DNA of 19,057 bases from Candidatus Methylomirabilota bacterium (GCA_016208645.1 JACQXP010000091.1:1-19057), one strand, 5' to 3'. Counted from the first letter of the stretch, positions 4,964 to 13,622 are shown. Notes: generated from the letters alone by a model not told the origin. A program made the numbers and translations.

Positions 4964-6004
4964 TTAGAAGACTTCCATGACAGGGATGGTCAATTGTTCC
5001 GCGGAAATTTCACGCAGGGCATCCGACACCTCCAGACGCCTGAGGAGCGCCTCGGCCTCGGCGCGGATTTCCTCCCGCAGGGAGGCCGGTTCCAGCACCT
5101 CGGCATCCTGGCCGAAGCCCAGGATCCAGGCCTTGATTTCCGCAGTATCCGCCACGTTGAGAGAAAGGATCAGCTCCCCGTCTGGAAGCGATTGAATTTC
5201 TTGGCTTTCATGCCAGGTCCTCTCGGCGATCCACTTTGCGCGGTGGTGGCTGAAATGGACCCGAATCGTGGTCGCCTCCCCCCGAAGGATGCCGAAGCTC
5301 CCATGCATGTAGCCATCAAAATCGAAGTCCTCAGGAATCCTGAAGCTCTCGCCCGTCTGGCGAAGCTCCCTGATTCGCTCCAAAGCAAAGATCCGGACCT
5401 CTCCCCGCAGGTGGTCATGCGCCGCAATGTAGAGGCCTCCCTGGTGGTAGAAAAGGTGGTACGGATCTATGCGCCGGGTGGTGAGGGCCTCACGGCTGAA
5501 GGAGTAATAGCGGATCTCGAGCCGCCGGCCTTCCAGCCGCGCGGTTGTGACCGCCTCAAGCACACCGCGCACTCGGGTGTAGTCTTTGAAAGCGGGACCG
5601 CGTGTCGTCACGGTGCCTTCTATCTGCTCCAGGAAGCCATGCCCCTCAGGAGGCAGCAAGGCCCGGATCTTCGCGATGGCCGATTCGAGGGCCGAATGGA
5701 ACGGCGTCCCATGCAGGGGCTTCAGGAGGCTCCGGGTGAAATAGAGGGCCATCAACTCCGACAGGGACAGCGGGACGGGCAGATCGGACCTGTAGCCCTC
5801 GACGAACTTCCAACGCTTCTCTTTCCCGTCGCGGTCCTCGGCCACGGGAAAGCCCACGGCCTGGATGTGATCCAGGTCCCGCATGACGGTCCGGGTGGTG
5901 CAGTCCAGCTCACGGGACAGCTCGTCGAAGGTGAGCCCACGACGGCTTCGCTCCAGAGACTGGATGAGCTTCCATTGCCGGGTCACCTGATTCCCTCGTG
6001 GCAT
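4964..6004 (-). CDS. WYL-domain transcriptional regulator (HTH-WYL-WCX)
   Basis: A 346-residue regulator of the YafY/PafC-like class. Residues 5-60 are a winged helix-turn-helix (LTFDELSRELDCTTRTVMRD is the helix pair). The middle contains a WYL domain, around RRLEIRYYSFSREALTTRRI and PYHLFYHQGGLYIAAHD, and the region near IRVHFSHHRAKWIAERTWHE begins the C-terminal WCX part. WYL domains are thought to sense nucleotides or nucleic acid ligands, and such regulators often control DNA-damage or defence genes; no target is evident here. I chose ATG 6004 because GGAG precedes it by about 5 nt; an in-frame ATG at 6019 lacks a site. It is transcribed alone, away from the prfB side, towards the island. 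Confidence 0.88.
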   Translation of the reverse strand: MPRGNQVTRQWKLIQSLERSRRGLTFDELSRELDCTTRTVMRDLDHIQAVGFPVAEDRDGKEKRWKFVEGYRSDLPVPLSLSELMALYFTRSLLKPLHGTPFHSALESAIAKIRALLPPEGHGFLEQIEGTVTTRGPAFKDYTRVRGVLEAVTTARLEGRRLEIRYYSFSREALTTRRIDPYHLFYHQGGLYIAAHDHLRGEVRIFALERIRELRQTGESFRIPEDFDFDGYMHGSFGILRGEATTIRVHFSHHRAKWIAERTWHESQEIQSLPDGELILSLNVADTAEIKAWILGFGQDAEVLEPASLREEIRAEAEALLRRLEVSDALREISAEQLTIPVMEVF

Positions 6005-6234
6005 CTTCTCTCCCCTCACTTTGCCCTGAGACGCAAACGCCCCCGAGCAATCCTTGCCCGGGGGCGCCGTCAGTCACAGGACCGAGCTGATTCTTTCACA
6101 TCCACATTCCGATCGAACTCCAAGGACCCGCGCGCCGGAGCACGATGGTCGGCCCGAATGCTCCGGCGTGTCAGGAACAGGCTGTATCTCTATCAAAAGC
6201 CTTCTTGCGATGCAAGACCAATGGGTGAGGGCAA
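6005..6234. other. Intergenic region with two strong hairpins
   Basis: No gene is supported. Stem 1 has perfect 10-bp arms at 6133-6142 (CGCCGGAGCA) and 6159-6168. Stem 2 has arms CGCCCCCG (6038-6045) and CGGGGGCG (6059-6066), plus an inner GCAA/TTGC, and on the minus strand it is followed by GTTTGCGTCT. Stem 2 could be a weak terminator for the minus-strand transcript arriving from the 80-aa gene, or part of the regulator leader. A small palindrome CTTGC-GAT-GCAAG lies at 6204-6216. Confidence 0.5.
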
Positions 6235-6477
6235 TCAGCCCTTCACCTTGAGGCGCGATTCGTTCTCGGCGATGAACTTCCTGATCTCATCCGCCATGGC
6301 CAGGAGCTTGAGCCACTGCTCCTTGTAGAGCGTGACGGGGAAGCGCCCCAGGCCGTACACCGAGACGGCGCCCTTCTCACTGACCTTGATGGACGTTGGT
6401 CGAGTCACCTTGGCCTTGAGCGCCTCGTTTTCGGCGCGCAGCCGCTCCAGTTCCGCTCGAACATCCTCGTCCGACAT
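6235..6477 (-). CDS. Small conserved-type protein of unknown function
   Basis: An 80-residue soluble protein with no signal peptide or membrane segment. Residues 1-24 (MSDEDVRAELERLRAENEAL) form an acidic, leucine-spaced helix likely to be a coiled coil. The compact C-terminal half, KVSEKGAVSVYGLGRFPVTL then YKEQWLKLLAMADEIRKF, looks like a few strands followed by a helix and resembles small uncharacterised proteins I have seen in deltaproteobacterial-type genomes; I know of no function. The start is secure: GGGAGG at 6484-6489, 6 nt upstream of ATG 6477. It lies about 80 bp downstream of prfB on the same strand and may be cotranscribed with it. Confidence 0.8.
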   Translation of the reverse strand: MSDEDVRAELERLRAENEALKAKVTRPTSIKVSEKGAVSVYGLGRFPVTLYKEQWLKLLAMADEIRKFIAENESRLKVKG

Positions 6478-6532
6478 GATTCACCTCCCTTTCGCCAGCC
6501 CGGGCGCAACACGCCCCGGCGTTTCTGCTCCC

Positions 6533-6556
6533 TGTCCCTGTCGCTATCGCTGTCGT
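6533..6556. repeat. Hexamer-phased microrepeat downstream of prfB
   Basis: Four in-phase hexamers: TGTCCC, TGTCGC, TATCGC, TGTCGT. The complement (GACAGC-type units) recurs inside the R5 insert at about 3840-3864. Confidence 0.5.
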
Positions 6557-6558
6557 CT

Positions 6559-7666
<1,108 letters not shown>

Positions 7667-7689
7667 GATTGGCTCTCCCTCCAAATGCA

Positions 7690-7793
7690 GGGACAAAGTG
7701 ATAGGCTGGCTGAGTGCAGCGCGTTCGGTGGTTCGGGAGTTCGGTGGTTCGGTCGTTCCCTCGGAACTCGAACAGCCGAACGCTCTTTGTCCC
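7690..7793. repeat. Octamer-phased array and hairpin between lnt and prfB
   Basis: Five in-phase octamers at 7723-7762: GTTCGGTG, GTTCGGGA, GTTCGGTG, GTTCGGTC, GTTCCCTC. Inverted, less regular copies follow to 7783 (CCGAACGC at 7776-7783 pairs with GCGTTCGG at 7721-7728). An outer stem GGGACAAAG (7690-7698) pairs with CTTTGTCCC (7785-7793). The whole can fold into one long hairpin. Confidence 0.8.
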
Positions 7794-7813
7794 TTGGTCC
7801 CTGTGTGACTTCG

Positions 7814-9385
7814 TCACTTCCGGCGCGATTGCAGAAGCGCAAGCACGTAGGCGCCCAGGAATGCCAGGCACACCCAGGCCAGCACGTCCCCGTACCGGGT
7901 GTACGGGGTCTCCGCCTGCCGGGCGCGCACGCTCCCCACCAGCGCCGCCTCGGTGAAGATCCCGGTCTCCGCCAGGATCGCTCCCGTCGGCGCGATCAGC
8001 GCGGTGACCCCGGTGTTGGCCGCGCGGACGAGGTAGGTCCCGTTCTCCACCGCCCGCATGGCCGCCATGGCCAGGTGCTGATAGGGTGCCCCGCTCCGGC
8101 CGAACCACGCGTCGTTGGTGATGTTCACCAGAAACTGCGCCCCCTCGCGCACGAACTGCCTTACCTCGCCCGGGAAGATGACCTCGTAGCAGATCATCAC
8201 GCTGAAGCGCGCCCCGTCCAGGGAAAAGACCGTGGCCGACCGTCCCCGTCCGAAATCGCCGATCCCCACGACGAGCTTGTCCAGAAAGAAGAAGATCCCC
8301 TCCAAGGGAACATATTCCCCGAAGGGCACCAGGTGGCGCTTGTCGTAGCGCCCCCGGATCTGCCCGTCGCTCCCCAGCAGAAAGACTGCATTGTACAGGA
8401 ATCCGTCGTCGCCCAGGTCGGGACTGCCGACCAGCATGGGGATACCGGCCTCCGCGGCCAGGCGGCGCAGGCGCGGGGAAAGCTCGGCATCCCGTCGCAG
8501 GAAGAATGGGACGGCCGTCTCCGGCCAGACGATCAGTGCCGGCTTCTCGGCCGCCGCGCCCCGCGCCAGCCGTTCGTAGATGTCCAGGGTCGCCGCCTGA
8601 TAGCCCCGGTCCCACTTCAGGGACTGGTCGATGTTCCCCTGGAGCAACGCCAGGCGGATCGGGGGTCCCCCCGTGGGATCCTGCCAGACGAGCCGCCCAT
8701 ACCCGACGGAGGCCAGGAGCGAAACGGCCGCGAGTCCCAGGGGCACGAGCACCTCCCGCCACCGGCCTGCCTCATCCCGCGGGCGCAGGGTCCAGGCCAG
8801 GAGGCCAGCCAGCGCGGCATTCACCAGGATGAGCAGGGCGGAGATCCCGTACACGCCCACGGCCGATGCCAGCAGGCGGATCGTCGGCTGCCGGTACTGG
8901 CTGGTGCCGAGGAGTGCCCACGGGAACCCCGACAGGAGATAGGTTCGCAGATACTCCAGGGCCGTCCAAAGCCCCGCAGCGACCAGCGGCAGGACCTCCC
9001 GCGGGAGCCGCAGCCAGCGCTGCCCCGCCGCCAGAAGCCACGCGAAGGCCGCCGTGTATCCCGCCAGGACCCCACAGAGAAGCAGGAGGATCACCAGGCT
9101 CAAGACGAGCGGCATCCGGCCGTAGGTGGTCATCGTGTTGATGACCCACCAGATCGTCGCAAGGTAGAAGCTCAGACCGCTCGCGGTTCCCAGCCAGGCC
9201 GCCTGCCCCGGGCCGGTCCCCTCCAGCGCCAGGAAGAGCGGCACCAGTGCCAGGAAGGCCAGCGGCCCGAGGTCCCAGGGCGGGAAGGCCGCCGCAGAGA
9301 GCAGACCGCTGCCTACCGCCAGCCCCGCGCGCAACCCGCGCGGGAGATCCCGTGCGGCCGGGAGCCCCCCGGCGATCACACCCAC
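7814..9385 (-). CDS. lnt: Apolipoprotein N-acyltransferase
   Basis: Lnt adds the third acyl chain to lipoproteins at the inner membrane, using phospholipid as donor. The 523-residue protein has an N-terminal membrane half (about residues 20-235 with some six to eight hydrophobic segments, including PLAFLALVPLFLAL and LSLVILLLLCGVLAG). A periplasmic carbon-nitrogen hydrolase domain follows (about 245-490). The catalytic triad is present: E289 in IVWPETAVP, K349 in RYDKRHLVPFGEYVP and C399 in VMICYEVIFP. A last hydrophobic segment (VLAWVCLAFLGAYVLALL) precedes the basic end QSRRK. The start is GTG 9385, overlapping the end of cdsA by 10 bp (a second GTG lies two codons on), which implies translational coupling. 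Its presence argues for an outer-membrane organism. Confidence 0.95.
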   Translation of the reverse strand: MGVIAGGLPAARDLPRGLRAGLAVGSGLLSAAAFPPWDLGPLAFLALVPLFLALEGTGPGQAAWLGTASGLSFYLATIWWVINTMTTYGRMPLVLSLVILLLLCGVLAGYTAAFAWLLAAGQRWLRLPREVLPLVAAGLWTALEYLRTYLLSGFPWALLGTSQYRQPTIRLLASAVGVYGISALLILVNAALAGLLAWTLRPRDEAGRWREVLVPLGLAAVSLLASVGYGRLVWQDPTGGPPIRLALLQGNIDQSLKWDRGYQAATLDIYERLARGAAAEKPALIVWPETAVPFFLRRDAELSPRLRRLAAEAGIPMLVGSPDLGDDGFLYNAVFLLGSDGQIRGRYDKRHLVPFGEYVPLEGIFFFLDKLVVGIGDFGRGRSATVFSLDGARFSVMICYEVIFPGEVRQFVREGAQFLVNITNDAWFGRSGAPYQHLAMAAMRAVENGTYLVRAANTGVTALIAPTGAILAETGIFTEAALVGSVRARQAETPYTRYGDVLAWVCLAFLGAYVLALLQSRRK

Positions 9386-10188
9386 CCGATCCGTACCAGC
9401 GCGTACAGCACGGGACCCGCGAACATCAGACTGTCCAGCCGGTCCAGGACGCCGCCATGGCCCGGAATGAGGGCCCCGCTATCCTTGGCGCCGGCGGCCC
9501 GCTTCACCGCCGACTCGCACAGGTCCCCCAGGATCCCGACGCTGGCGAGCAGGAGGCCGACCACGGCCGCGGGAGCCCACAGGAACCGCGGCCAGATCCA
9601 GACGCTCCCGCCGATCGCCACCAGCATCGTGGCGATCATCCCGCCCAGGGCGCCCTCGACCGTCTTCTTGGGACTGATTCGGGCCGCCAGCGGCCGGCGG
9701 CCGTACCGGCTCCCCACATAGAACGCCCCGATGTCCCCCGCCCACGTCGTGAAGGCCAGGTAGTAGATGACCTGCCGTCCCTCGGGCAAGGCCCGCAGGA
9801 GGCTGGCGAAGCTCAGGAGACCCCCCACGTACAGCGTACCCAGGACAATCCAGGCCGCCTGCAGCAGGCCGACCCGAAACTCGGCTCGGAGAAGCGTGGC
9901 CCGCAAGAGCGCCGCTCCCACCACCGCGGCCGCAACGCCCGCCACGCCCCCGGTCAGCGCCAGGGCCGCGTGCCATGCGAGACCTCCGAGCACGGTGAGA
10001 AGCGAGAGCCCGGGATCTGTCCCCGCCGGGCAGAGCCGGGAGAACTCCCAGGCCGCCAGGCCGATGACCAGGCTGACCAGCAGCGCGAAGTGGAGTGGCG
10101 AACCGAAATGGACGAGGAGGAGGAACGGGGGAACGAGCAGGAGCGCGCTGAGGACCCGTTGACGATGCATGACCTCGACGTCCGCCAT
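9376..10188 (-). CDS. cdsA: Phosphatidate cytidylyltransferase (CDP-diacylglycerol synthase)
   Basis: CdsA makes CDP-diacylglycerol from phosphatidate and CTP, the branch point of phospholipid synthesis, in the inner membrane. The 270-residue protein is mostly hydrophobic helices (for example VLSALLLVPPFLLLVHF and FALLVSLVIGLAAWEF). The family signature lies at residues about 226-252: SAVKRAAGAKDSGALIPGHG followed by GVLDRLDSL, with the conserved K-D, P-GHGG and D-R-D residues. The start is ATG 10188, 25 bp after frr; an in-frame ATG at 10170 (MHRQRVLSALL), closely preceded by GAGG, is an alternative. In many genomes uppS lies between frr and cdsA and dxr follows; here neither is present, and lnt follows directly with overlap. 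Confidence 0.94.
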   Translation of the reverse strand: MADVEVMHRQRVLSALLLVPPFLLLVHFGSPLHFALLVSLVIGLAAWEFSRLCPAGTDPGLSLLTVLGGLAWHAALALTGGVAGVAAAVVGAALLRATLLRAEFRVGLLQAAWIVLGTLYVGGLLSFASLLRALPEGRQVIYYLAFTTWAGDIGAFYVGSRYGRRPLAARISPKKTVEGALGGMIATMLVAIGGSVWIWPRFLWAPAAVVGLLLASVGILGDLCESAVKRAAGAKDSGALIPGHGGVLDRLDSLMFAGPVLYALVRIGWV

Positions 10189-10213
10189 CCCGCACCGGGC
10201 GGGCCGGCCGGAC

Positions 10214-10768
10214 TCAAAACTCCATGATCTCCTTTTCCTTCTTCTCCAGGAGCTCGTCCAGGTTCTTGATCATGCGATTTGTCAATTCCTGGACCTGCTC
10301 CATGCCCTTGCGCACGGCGTCCTCGGAGGCCTGCTTGTTCTTCTCCAGCTTCTTCAGGGCCTCGTTGGCATCCCGGCGGAGGTTGCGAATGATCACCCGG
10401 CCCTCCTCCGCCATCTTCTTGACGACCTTCACCAGCTCTTTGCGGCGCTCCTCGGTGAGTGTGGGGATCGCCAAACGGATGATCTTGCCGTCGTTGGACG
10501 GGGTGATCCCCAGGTCGGATTTCAGGATGGCCTTCTCGATGACGGGGACCAGCGAGGGTTCCCAGGGCTGGATGGTGATCAGGCGCCGCTCCGGGATGGC
10601 CAGGCTGGCCACGCGGTTCAAGGGGGTAAGCGTCCCGTGGTAATCCACCTGGATCCCGTCCAGCAAGGTCAGAGAGGCCCGACCCGTCCGGACACTGTTG
10701 AAGTCCTTGACCGTCGCCTCGGTGGCCCGCTTCATGTCCTGCTCGGCCTTGCGGATGATCTCCTGCAT
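10214..10768 (-). CDS. frr: Ribosome recycling factor
   Basis: RRF, with EF-G, splits post-termination ribosomes. The 184-residue length is standard. Recognisable landmarks are MKRATEATVKDFNSVRTGRA near the start (the conserved RTGRAS), IQPWEPSLVPVIEKAI, LGITPSNDGKIIRLAIP, LTEERRKELVKVVKKMAEEG, and RNLRRDANEALKKLEK near the end of domain I. The long charged helices are those of the three-helix bundle. It starts at ATG 10768, only 6 nt after the pyrH stop. GGGAGG at 10779-10784 lies inside the end of pyrH, so the two genes are almost certainly cotranscribed and coupled. Confidence 0.97.
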   Translation of the reverse strand: MQEIIRKAEQDMKRATEATVKDFNSVRTGRASLTLLDGIQVDYHGTLTPLNRVASLAIPERRLITIQPWEPSLVPVIEKAILKSDLGITPSNDGKIIRLAIPTLTEERRKELVKVVKKMAEEGRVIIRNLRRDANEALKKLEKNKQASEDAVRKGMEQVQELTNRMIKNLDELLEKKEKEIMEF

Positions 10769-10774
10769 GGGACG

Positions 10775-11494
10775 TCAGCCTCCCCGGACCAGGGTGCCCA
10801 CCCGCTCCCCGCACACCAGTTGGCGCAGGCGCCCCTTCTCCTGCAGATTGAAGACCACGATGGGAAACCCGTTGTCCATGCACAGCGAGATGGCGGTGGA
10901 ATCCATCACCTTCAGGCGCCGGCTCAGGATCTCGAGGTAGCTCAGCTCGTCGAACTTCTGGGCGGTCGGGTCGATCTTCGGATCGGCGCTGTAGACCCCG
11001 TCCACCTTCGTGGCCTTGAAGACGACGTCGGCGGTGATCTCCATGGCCCGCAGCGCGGCCGCCGTGTCCGTCGTGAAGTAGGGGTTGCCGGTGCCGCCCA
11101 CGAAGATCACCACCCGCCCCTTCTCCAGGTGGCGCAGCGCCCGGCGGCGGATGAAGGGCTCGGCGATCTCGCGCATCTCGATGGCGGTCTGGACCCGGGT
11201 GTCCACCCCCACCTTCTCCAGGGCGTCCTGCAGGGCCAGCCCGTTGATCACCGTGGCCAGCATGCCCATGTAGTCGGCCGACGAGCGATCCATCCCCTGG
11301 GCGCTGGCCTCCACCCCGCGGAAGATGTTGCCGCCGCCGATCACCATGCCGACCTGGACGCCGAGCTGGTGGATGTCCCGGACCTCCTCCGCGATGAAAC
11401 GGACCACGTCGGCGCTGATGCCGAACTCTTGCCGGCCGGCGAGCGCCTCGCCGCTGATCTTCAGGAGGATCCGCCGATATTTCAGATCTGCCAT
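10775..11494 (-). CDS. pyrH: UMP kinase
   Basis: PyrH phosphorylates UMP to UDP in pyrimidine nucleotide synthesis and belongs to the amino acid kinase fold. The 239-residue protein contains RILLKISGEALAG (the N-terminal glycine-rich strand), GVQVGMVIGGGNIFRG (nucleotide loop), MGMLATVINGLALQDALE, GGTGNPYFTTDTAAALRA (UMP/phosphate site) and FKATKVDGVYSADPK. I start at ATG 11494 (MADLKYRRILLK); an in-frame TTG at 11509 is less likely. The gap to tsf upstream is filled by an octamer-phased hairpin array, and frr follows after 6 nt. Confidence 0.97.
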   Translation of the reverse strand: MADLKYRRILLKISGEALAGRQEFGISADVVRFIAEEVRDIHQLGVQVGMVIGGGNIFRGVEASAQGMDRSSADYMGMLATVINGLALQDALEKVGVDTRVQTAIEMREIAEPFIRRRALRHLEKGRVVIFVGGTGNPYFTTDTAAALRAMEITADVVFKATKVDGVYSADPKIDPTAQKFDELSYLEILSRRLKVMDSTAISLCMDNGFPIVVFNLQEKGRLRQLVCGERVGTLVRGG

Positions 11495-11504
11495 GTCTTT
11501 CTCT

Positions 11505-11597
11505 GGCAATCCGGCAACTGGGCAATTCGGCGATTTGGCAATTGGGAAGAACCCGAAGCTGTTCCCAGTCGCCCAGTTGCCTAGTTGCCCAATTGCC
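11505..11597. repeat. Octamer-phased inverted array between tsf and pyrH
   Basis: Five in-phase octamers at 11505-11544: GGCAATCC, GGCAACTG, GGCAATTC, GGCGATTT, GGCAATTG. On the other arm, up to 11597, four in-phase octamers of the same type lie on the opposite strand. Perfect pairings include GGCAACTGGGC (11513-11523) with 11571-11581 and GGCAATTGGG (11537-11546) with 11588-11597. The array ends 3 bp before the tsf stop. Confidence 0.88.
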
Positions 11598-11600
11598 GTG

Positions 11601-12512
11601 TTAGTCCCCCGGTCGCCGCTCGATTCCCTCGCCCAGGCGGAACCGGGCGAACCCCGCCACCGTCACCGGCTCCCCCAGGGACTTCTCGGCGGCCTTCAGG
11701 ACGTCCCGGATCTTCTGCTTCCCCTCGGGGTCCCGGATGAAGAGCTGGTCCACCAGGCAGCGCTCCATGAAGAACTTCTCCAGCCGCCCTTGGATGATCT
11801 TGTCCAGGATGGCGGCCGGCTTGCCCTGCACATCGGGCTGGGCCCGCAGGATCTCCCGTTCCTTCTCCAGGAGCTCCGCCGGGACCTGGTCGCGCGTCAC
11901 GTAGGCGGGCTCCGCCGAGCAGATCTGGAGGGCCAACTCCTTGGCCAGCCGCCCCAGGGCCTCTCCCCGGGCCACGCCGTCCGACGCGCACCGCACCTCC
12001 ACCAGCACGCCGATCTTTCCGCCGGCGTGAAGGTAGCTCACCACCACGCCCTGGGCGCCCGGGGGAATCGCCAACCGCGCCGCCCGCCGGACGACGATGT
12101 TCTCTCCCAGAGAGCCGATGGCTTCCTTGACCATCTCCGCCACCGGCTTGCCGTTGAGAGATCGCGTGAGCAGCACGTTGACGTCCGATGCGGCGGCGGG
12201 ATCCTGTCCCACCAGGGCCACGAGGGAGCGGGTCAGTCCGGCAAAGTGATCCGTGCGGGCCACGAAATCGGTCTCGCAATTCACCTCCACCAGGGCCCCC
12301 GCATCCCGGCCGGGAGCAATCCAGGCCGCCACCACGCCGTCGGCGGCGGTCCGGCCCGCCTTCTTCTCGGCGGTCTTCAGGCCCCGCTTCCGCAGGACCT
12401 CGATTGCCTTCTCCGGATCACCGCTGGCCTCCGCCAGGGCGGCCTTGCACTCCATGATCCCCGCCCCCGTCTTCTCGCGGAGATCGCGCACCATCGTCGC
12501 CGAAATCGTCAT
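11601..12512 (-). CDS. tsf: Elongation factor Ts
   Basis: EF-Ts is the guanine nucleotide exchange factor for EF-Tu. The 303-residue protein begins MTISATMVRDLREKTGAGIM, followed by ECKAALAEASGD, the N-terminal UBA-like signature. EVNCETDFVARTDHF is the conserved TDFV motif that contacts EF-Tu. The core has two related halves, the second around GVLVEVRCASDGVARGEA. The C-terminal part (LEKFFMERCLVDQLFIRDPE) is typical of the full-length proteobacterial-type form. Start ATG 12512 has AAGGAG 5 nt upstream. It lies 48 bp after rpsB, the near-universal rpsB-tsf pair. Confidence 0.97.
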   Translation of the reverse strand: MTISATMVRDLREKTGAGIMECKAALAEASGDPEKAIEVLRKRGLKTAEKKAGRTAADGVVAAWIAPGRDAGALVEVNCETDFVARTDHFAGLTRSLVALVGQDPAAASDVNVLLTRSLNGKPVAEMVKEAIGSLGENIVVRRAARLAIPPGAQGVVVSYLHAGGKIGVLVEVRCASDGVARGEALGRLAKELALQICSAEPAYVTRDQVPAELLEKEREILRAQPDVQGKPAAILDKIIQGRLEKFFMERCLVDQLFIRDPEGKQKIRDVLKAAEKSLGEPVTVAGFARFRLGEGIERRPGD

Positions 12513-12560
12513 GAAGGCTCCTTCGTGATTGCCAGCCGTCGAGACCAGGGAGACCCGAAG

Positions 12561-13445
12561 TTACTGGGCCGGGGACGCGCTCGCCGGGGAACCGACCGGG
12601 GAGGCCGCGTCCGCCGCGGGCGCTCCGGATGTGGCACCGGAGCCGGCCGCGGCCGCGCCGGAGGTCGCGTCTCCACCCGCGACCGCTCCGCCTGCGGCAG
12701 CCCCGGCGCCGGGCGCCCCGCCGGCCGCCATGATCTCTTCCATGTCCGCCACGCCCGTCTTGGCAGCCGCTCCCCGCCCATCCAGGATGGCATCGGCCAG
12801 CCGCGAGGTGATCAGCCGGATGGCACGGATGGCATCGTCATTGCCCGGAATCGGATAGTCGATCTCGTCCGGATCGCAGTTCGTGTCCACGATCGCCACC
12901 ACCGGGATGCCCAGCCGCCGCGCCTCCTGGACCGCGATCCGCTCTTTCTTGGGGTCAATGACGAAGACCGCGCTGGGGAGCTGCTCCATGCCCTTGATCC
13001 CCATCAGGGCATTGTTGAGCTTCTCCATCTCCCGTCCCAGCCTGAGGACCTCCTTCTTGGAGAAGGCCTCGAACTTTCCCGTGGCCTGCATGTCCTCCAG
13101 CAGCTTCAGACGCGAGATGCTCTTGGTGATGGTCTGGAAATTCGTCAGGGTCCCGCCCAGCCAGCGGCGGTTGACGAAGTACATGCCGGCGCGGGCCGCC
13201 TCTTCCTGGACCGTATCCACCGCCTGTTTCTTCGTCCCCACGAACAGCACCGACGCACCGCGGGCGGCCACGTCCCGCAGGAAGGCCTGCGCCTCCTGGA
13301 ACTTCTTCAGGGATTTCTGGAGATCAATGATGTAGATCCCGTTCCGCTCCCCGAAGAGGTACCTCTTCATCTTCGGGTTCCAGCGCTTGGTCTGGTGCCC
13401 GAAATGGACTCCGGCCTCCAAGAGTTCCTTGATTGTCACAGACAT
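12561..13445 (-). CDS. rpsB: 30S ribosomal protein S2 with low-complexity C-terminal extension
   Basis: S2 binds the 30S head-body junction and helps recruit S1. Start ATG 13445 (MSVTIKELLEAGVHFGHQTK) has GGAGGG upstream at about 13455-13460. The core matches the family: RWNPKMKRYLFGERNGIYII, FVGTKKQAVDTVQEEAARA, RWLGGTLTNFQTI, PSAVFVIDPKKERIAVQEAR and VVAIVDTNCDPDEIDYPIPG. The core ends near residue 228; about 65 further residues are almost only Ala, Gly, Ser, Pro and Thr. Total length is 294 residues against about 240-260 for a plain S2. S2 proteins with variable tails are known, and this one is in frame, high-GC and probably disordered. Confidence 0.96.
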   Translation of the reverse strand: MSVTIKELLEAGVHFGHQTKRWNPKMKRYLFGERNGIYIIDLQKSLKKFQEAQAFLRDVAARGASVLFVGTKKQAVDTVQEEAARAGMYFVNRRWLGGTLTNFQTITKSISRLKLLEDMQATGKFEAFSKKEVLRLGREMEKLNNALMGIKGMEQLPSAVFVIDPKKERIAVQEARRLGIPVVAIVDTNCDPDEIDYPIPGNDDAIRAIRLITSRLADAILDGRGAAAKTGVADMEEIMAAGGAPGAGAAAGGAVAGGDATSGAAAAGSGATSGAPAADAASPVGSPASASPAQ

Positions 13446-13500
13446 GAGACGGTTCCCTCCTGTCCAGGTTGATCCGCCGCGCGCCTCACGTCCCCCCGGA

Positions 13501-13517
13501 TCACGCCTGCGGCGTGA
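13501..13517. promoter_or_regulatory. Hairpin in the rpsB leader
   Basis: Perfect 7-bp stem, TCACGCC (13501-13507) and GGCGTGA (13511-13517), with a 3-nt loop. It lies within the predicted 5' untranslated region of rpsB, about 55 nt before the start codon. It could take part in S2 feedback control, but I do not recognise a named rpsB leader motif. Confidence 0.4.
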
Positions 13518-13578
13518 CACCCCCGAGGAAATCCGCGCGCGTGTGAATTCGGTCCGCGCACATGGCGGACCTGGGCCG

Positions 13579-13607
13579 CTTATATCACACCGACCTTCCG
13601 GCGGCAA
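13579..13607 (-). promoter_or_regulatory. Sigma70-like promoter of rpsB-tsf
   Basis: On the minus strand TTGCCG (13607-13602) and TATAAG (13584-13579) are separated by 17 bp. The transcript would start near 13572, giving a leader of about 125 nt before rpsB. Confidence 0.55.
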
Positions 13608-13622
13608 GGGCCGCCGAAAAAC

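Noticed and set aside
6131..6170. A good intrinsic terminator from the 10-bp stem at 6133-6168
   Set aside because: The stem is perfect, but neither strand has a T-tract after it, so I list it only as a hairpin.
7723..7762. CRISPR array
   Set aside because: Units are 7-8 bp with no spacers between them. They are phased microrepeats, not 25-40-bp repeats with unique spacers.
11325..13472. A 715-codon plus-strand open reading frame opposite rpsB and tsf
   Set aside because: Same reason: antisense to ribosomal and elongation factor genes with no domain.
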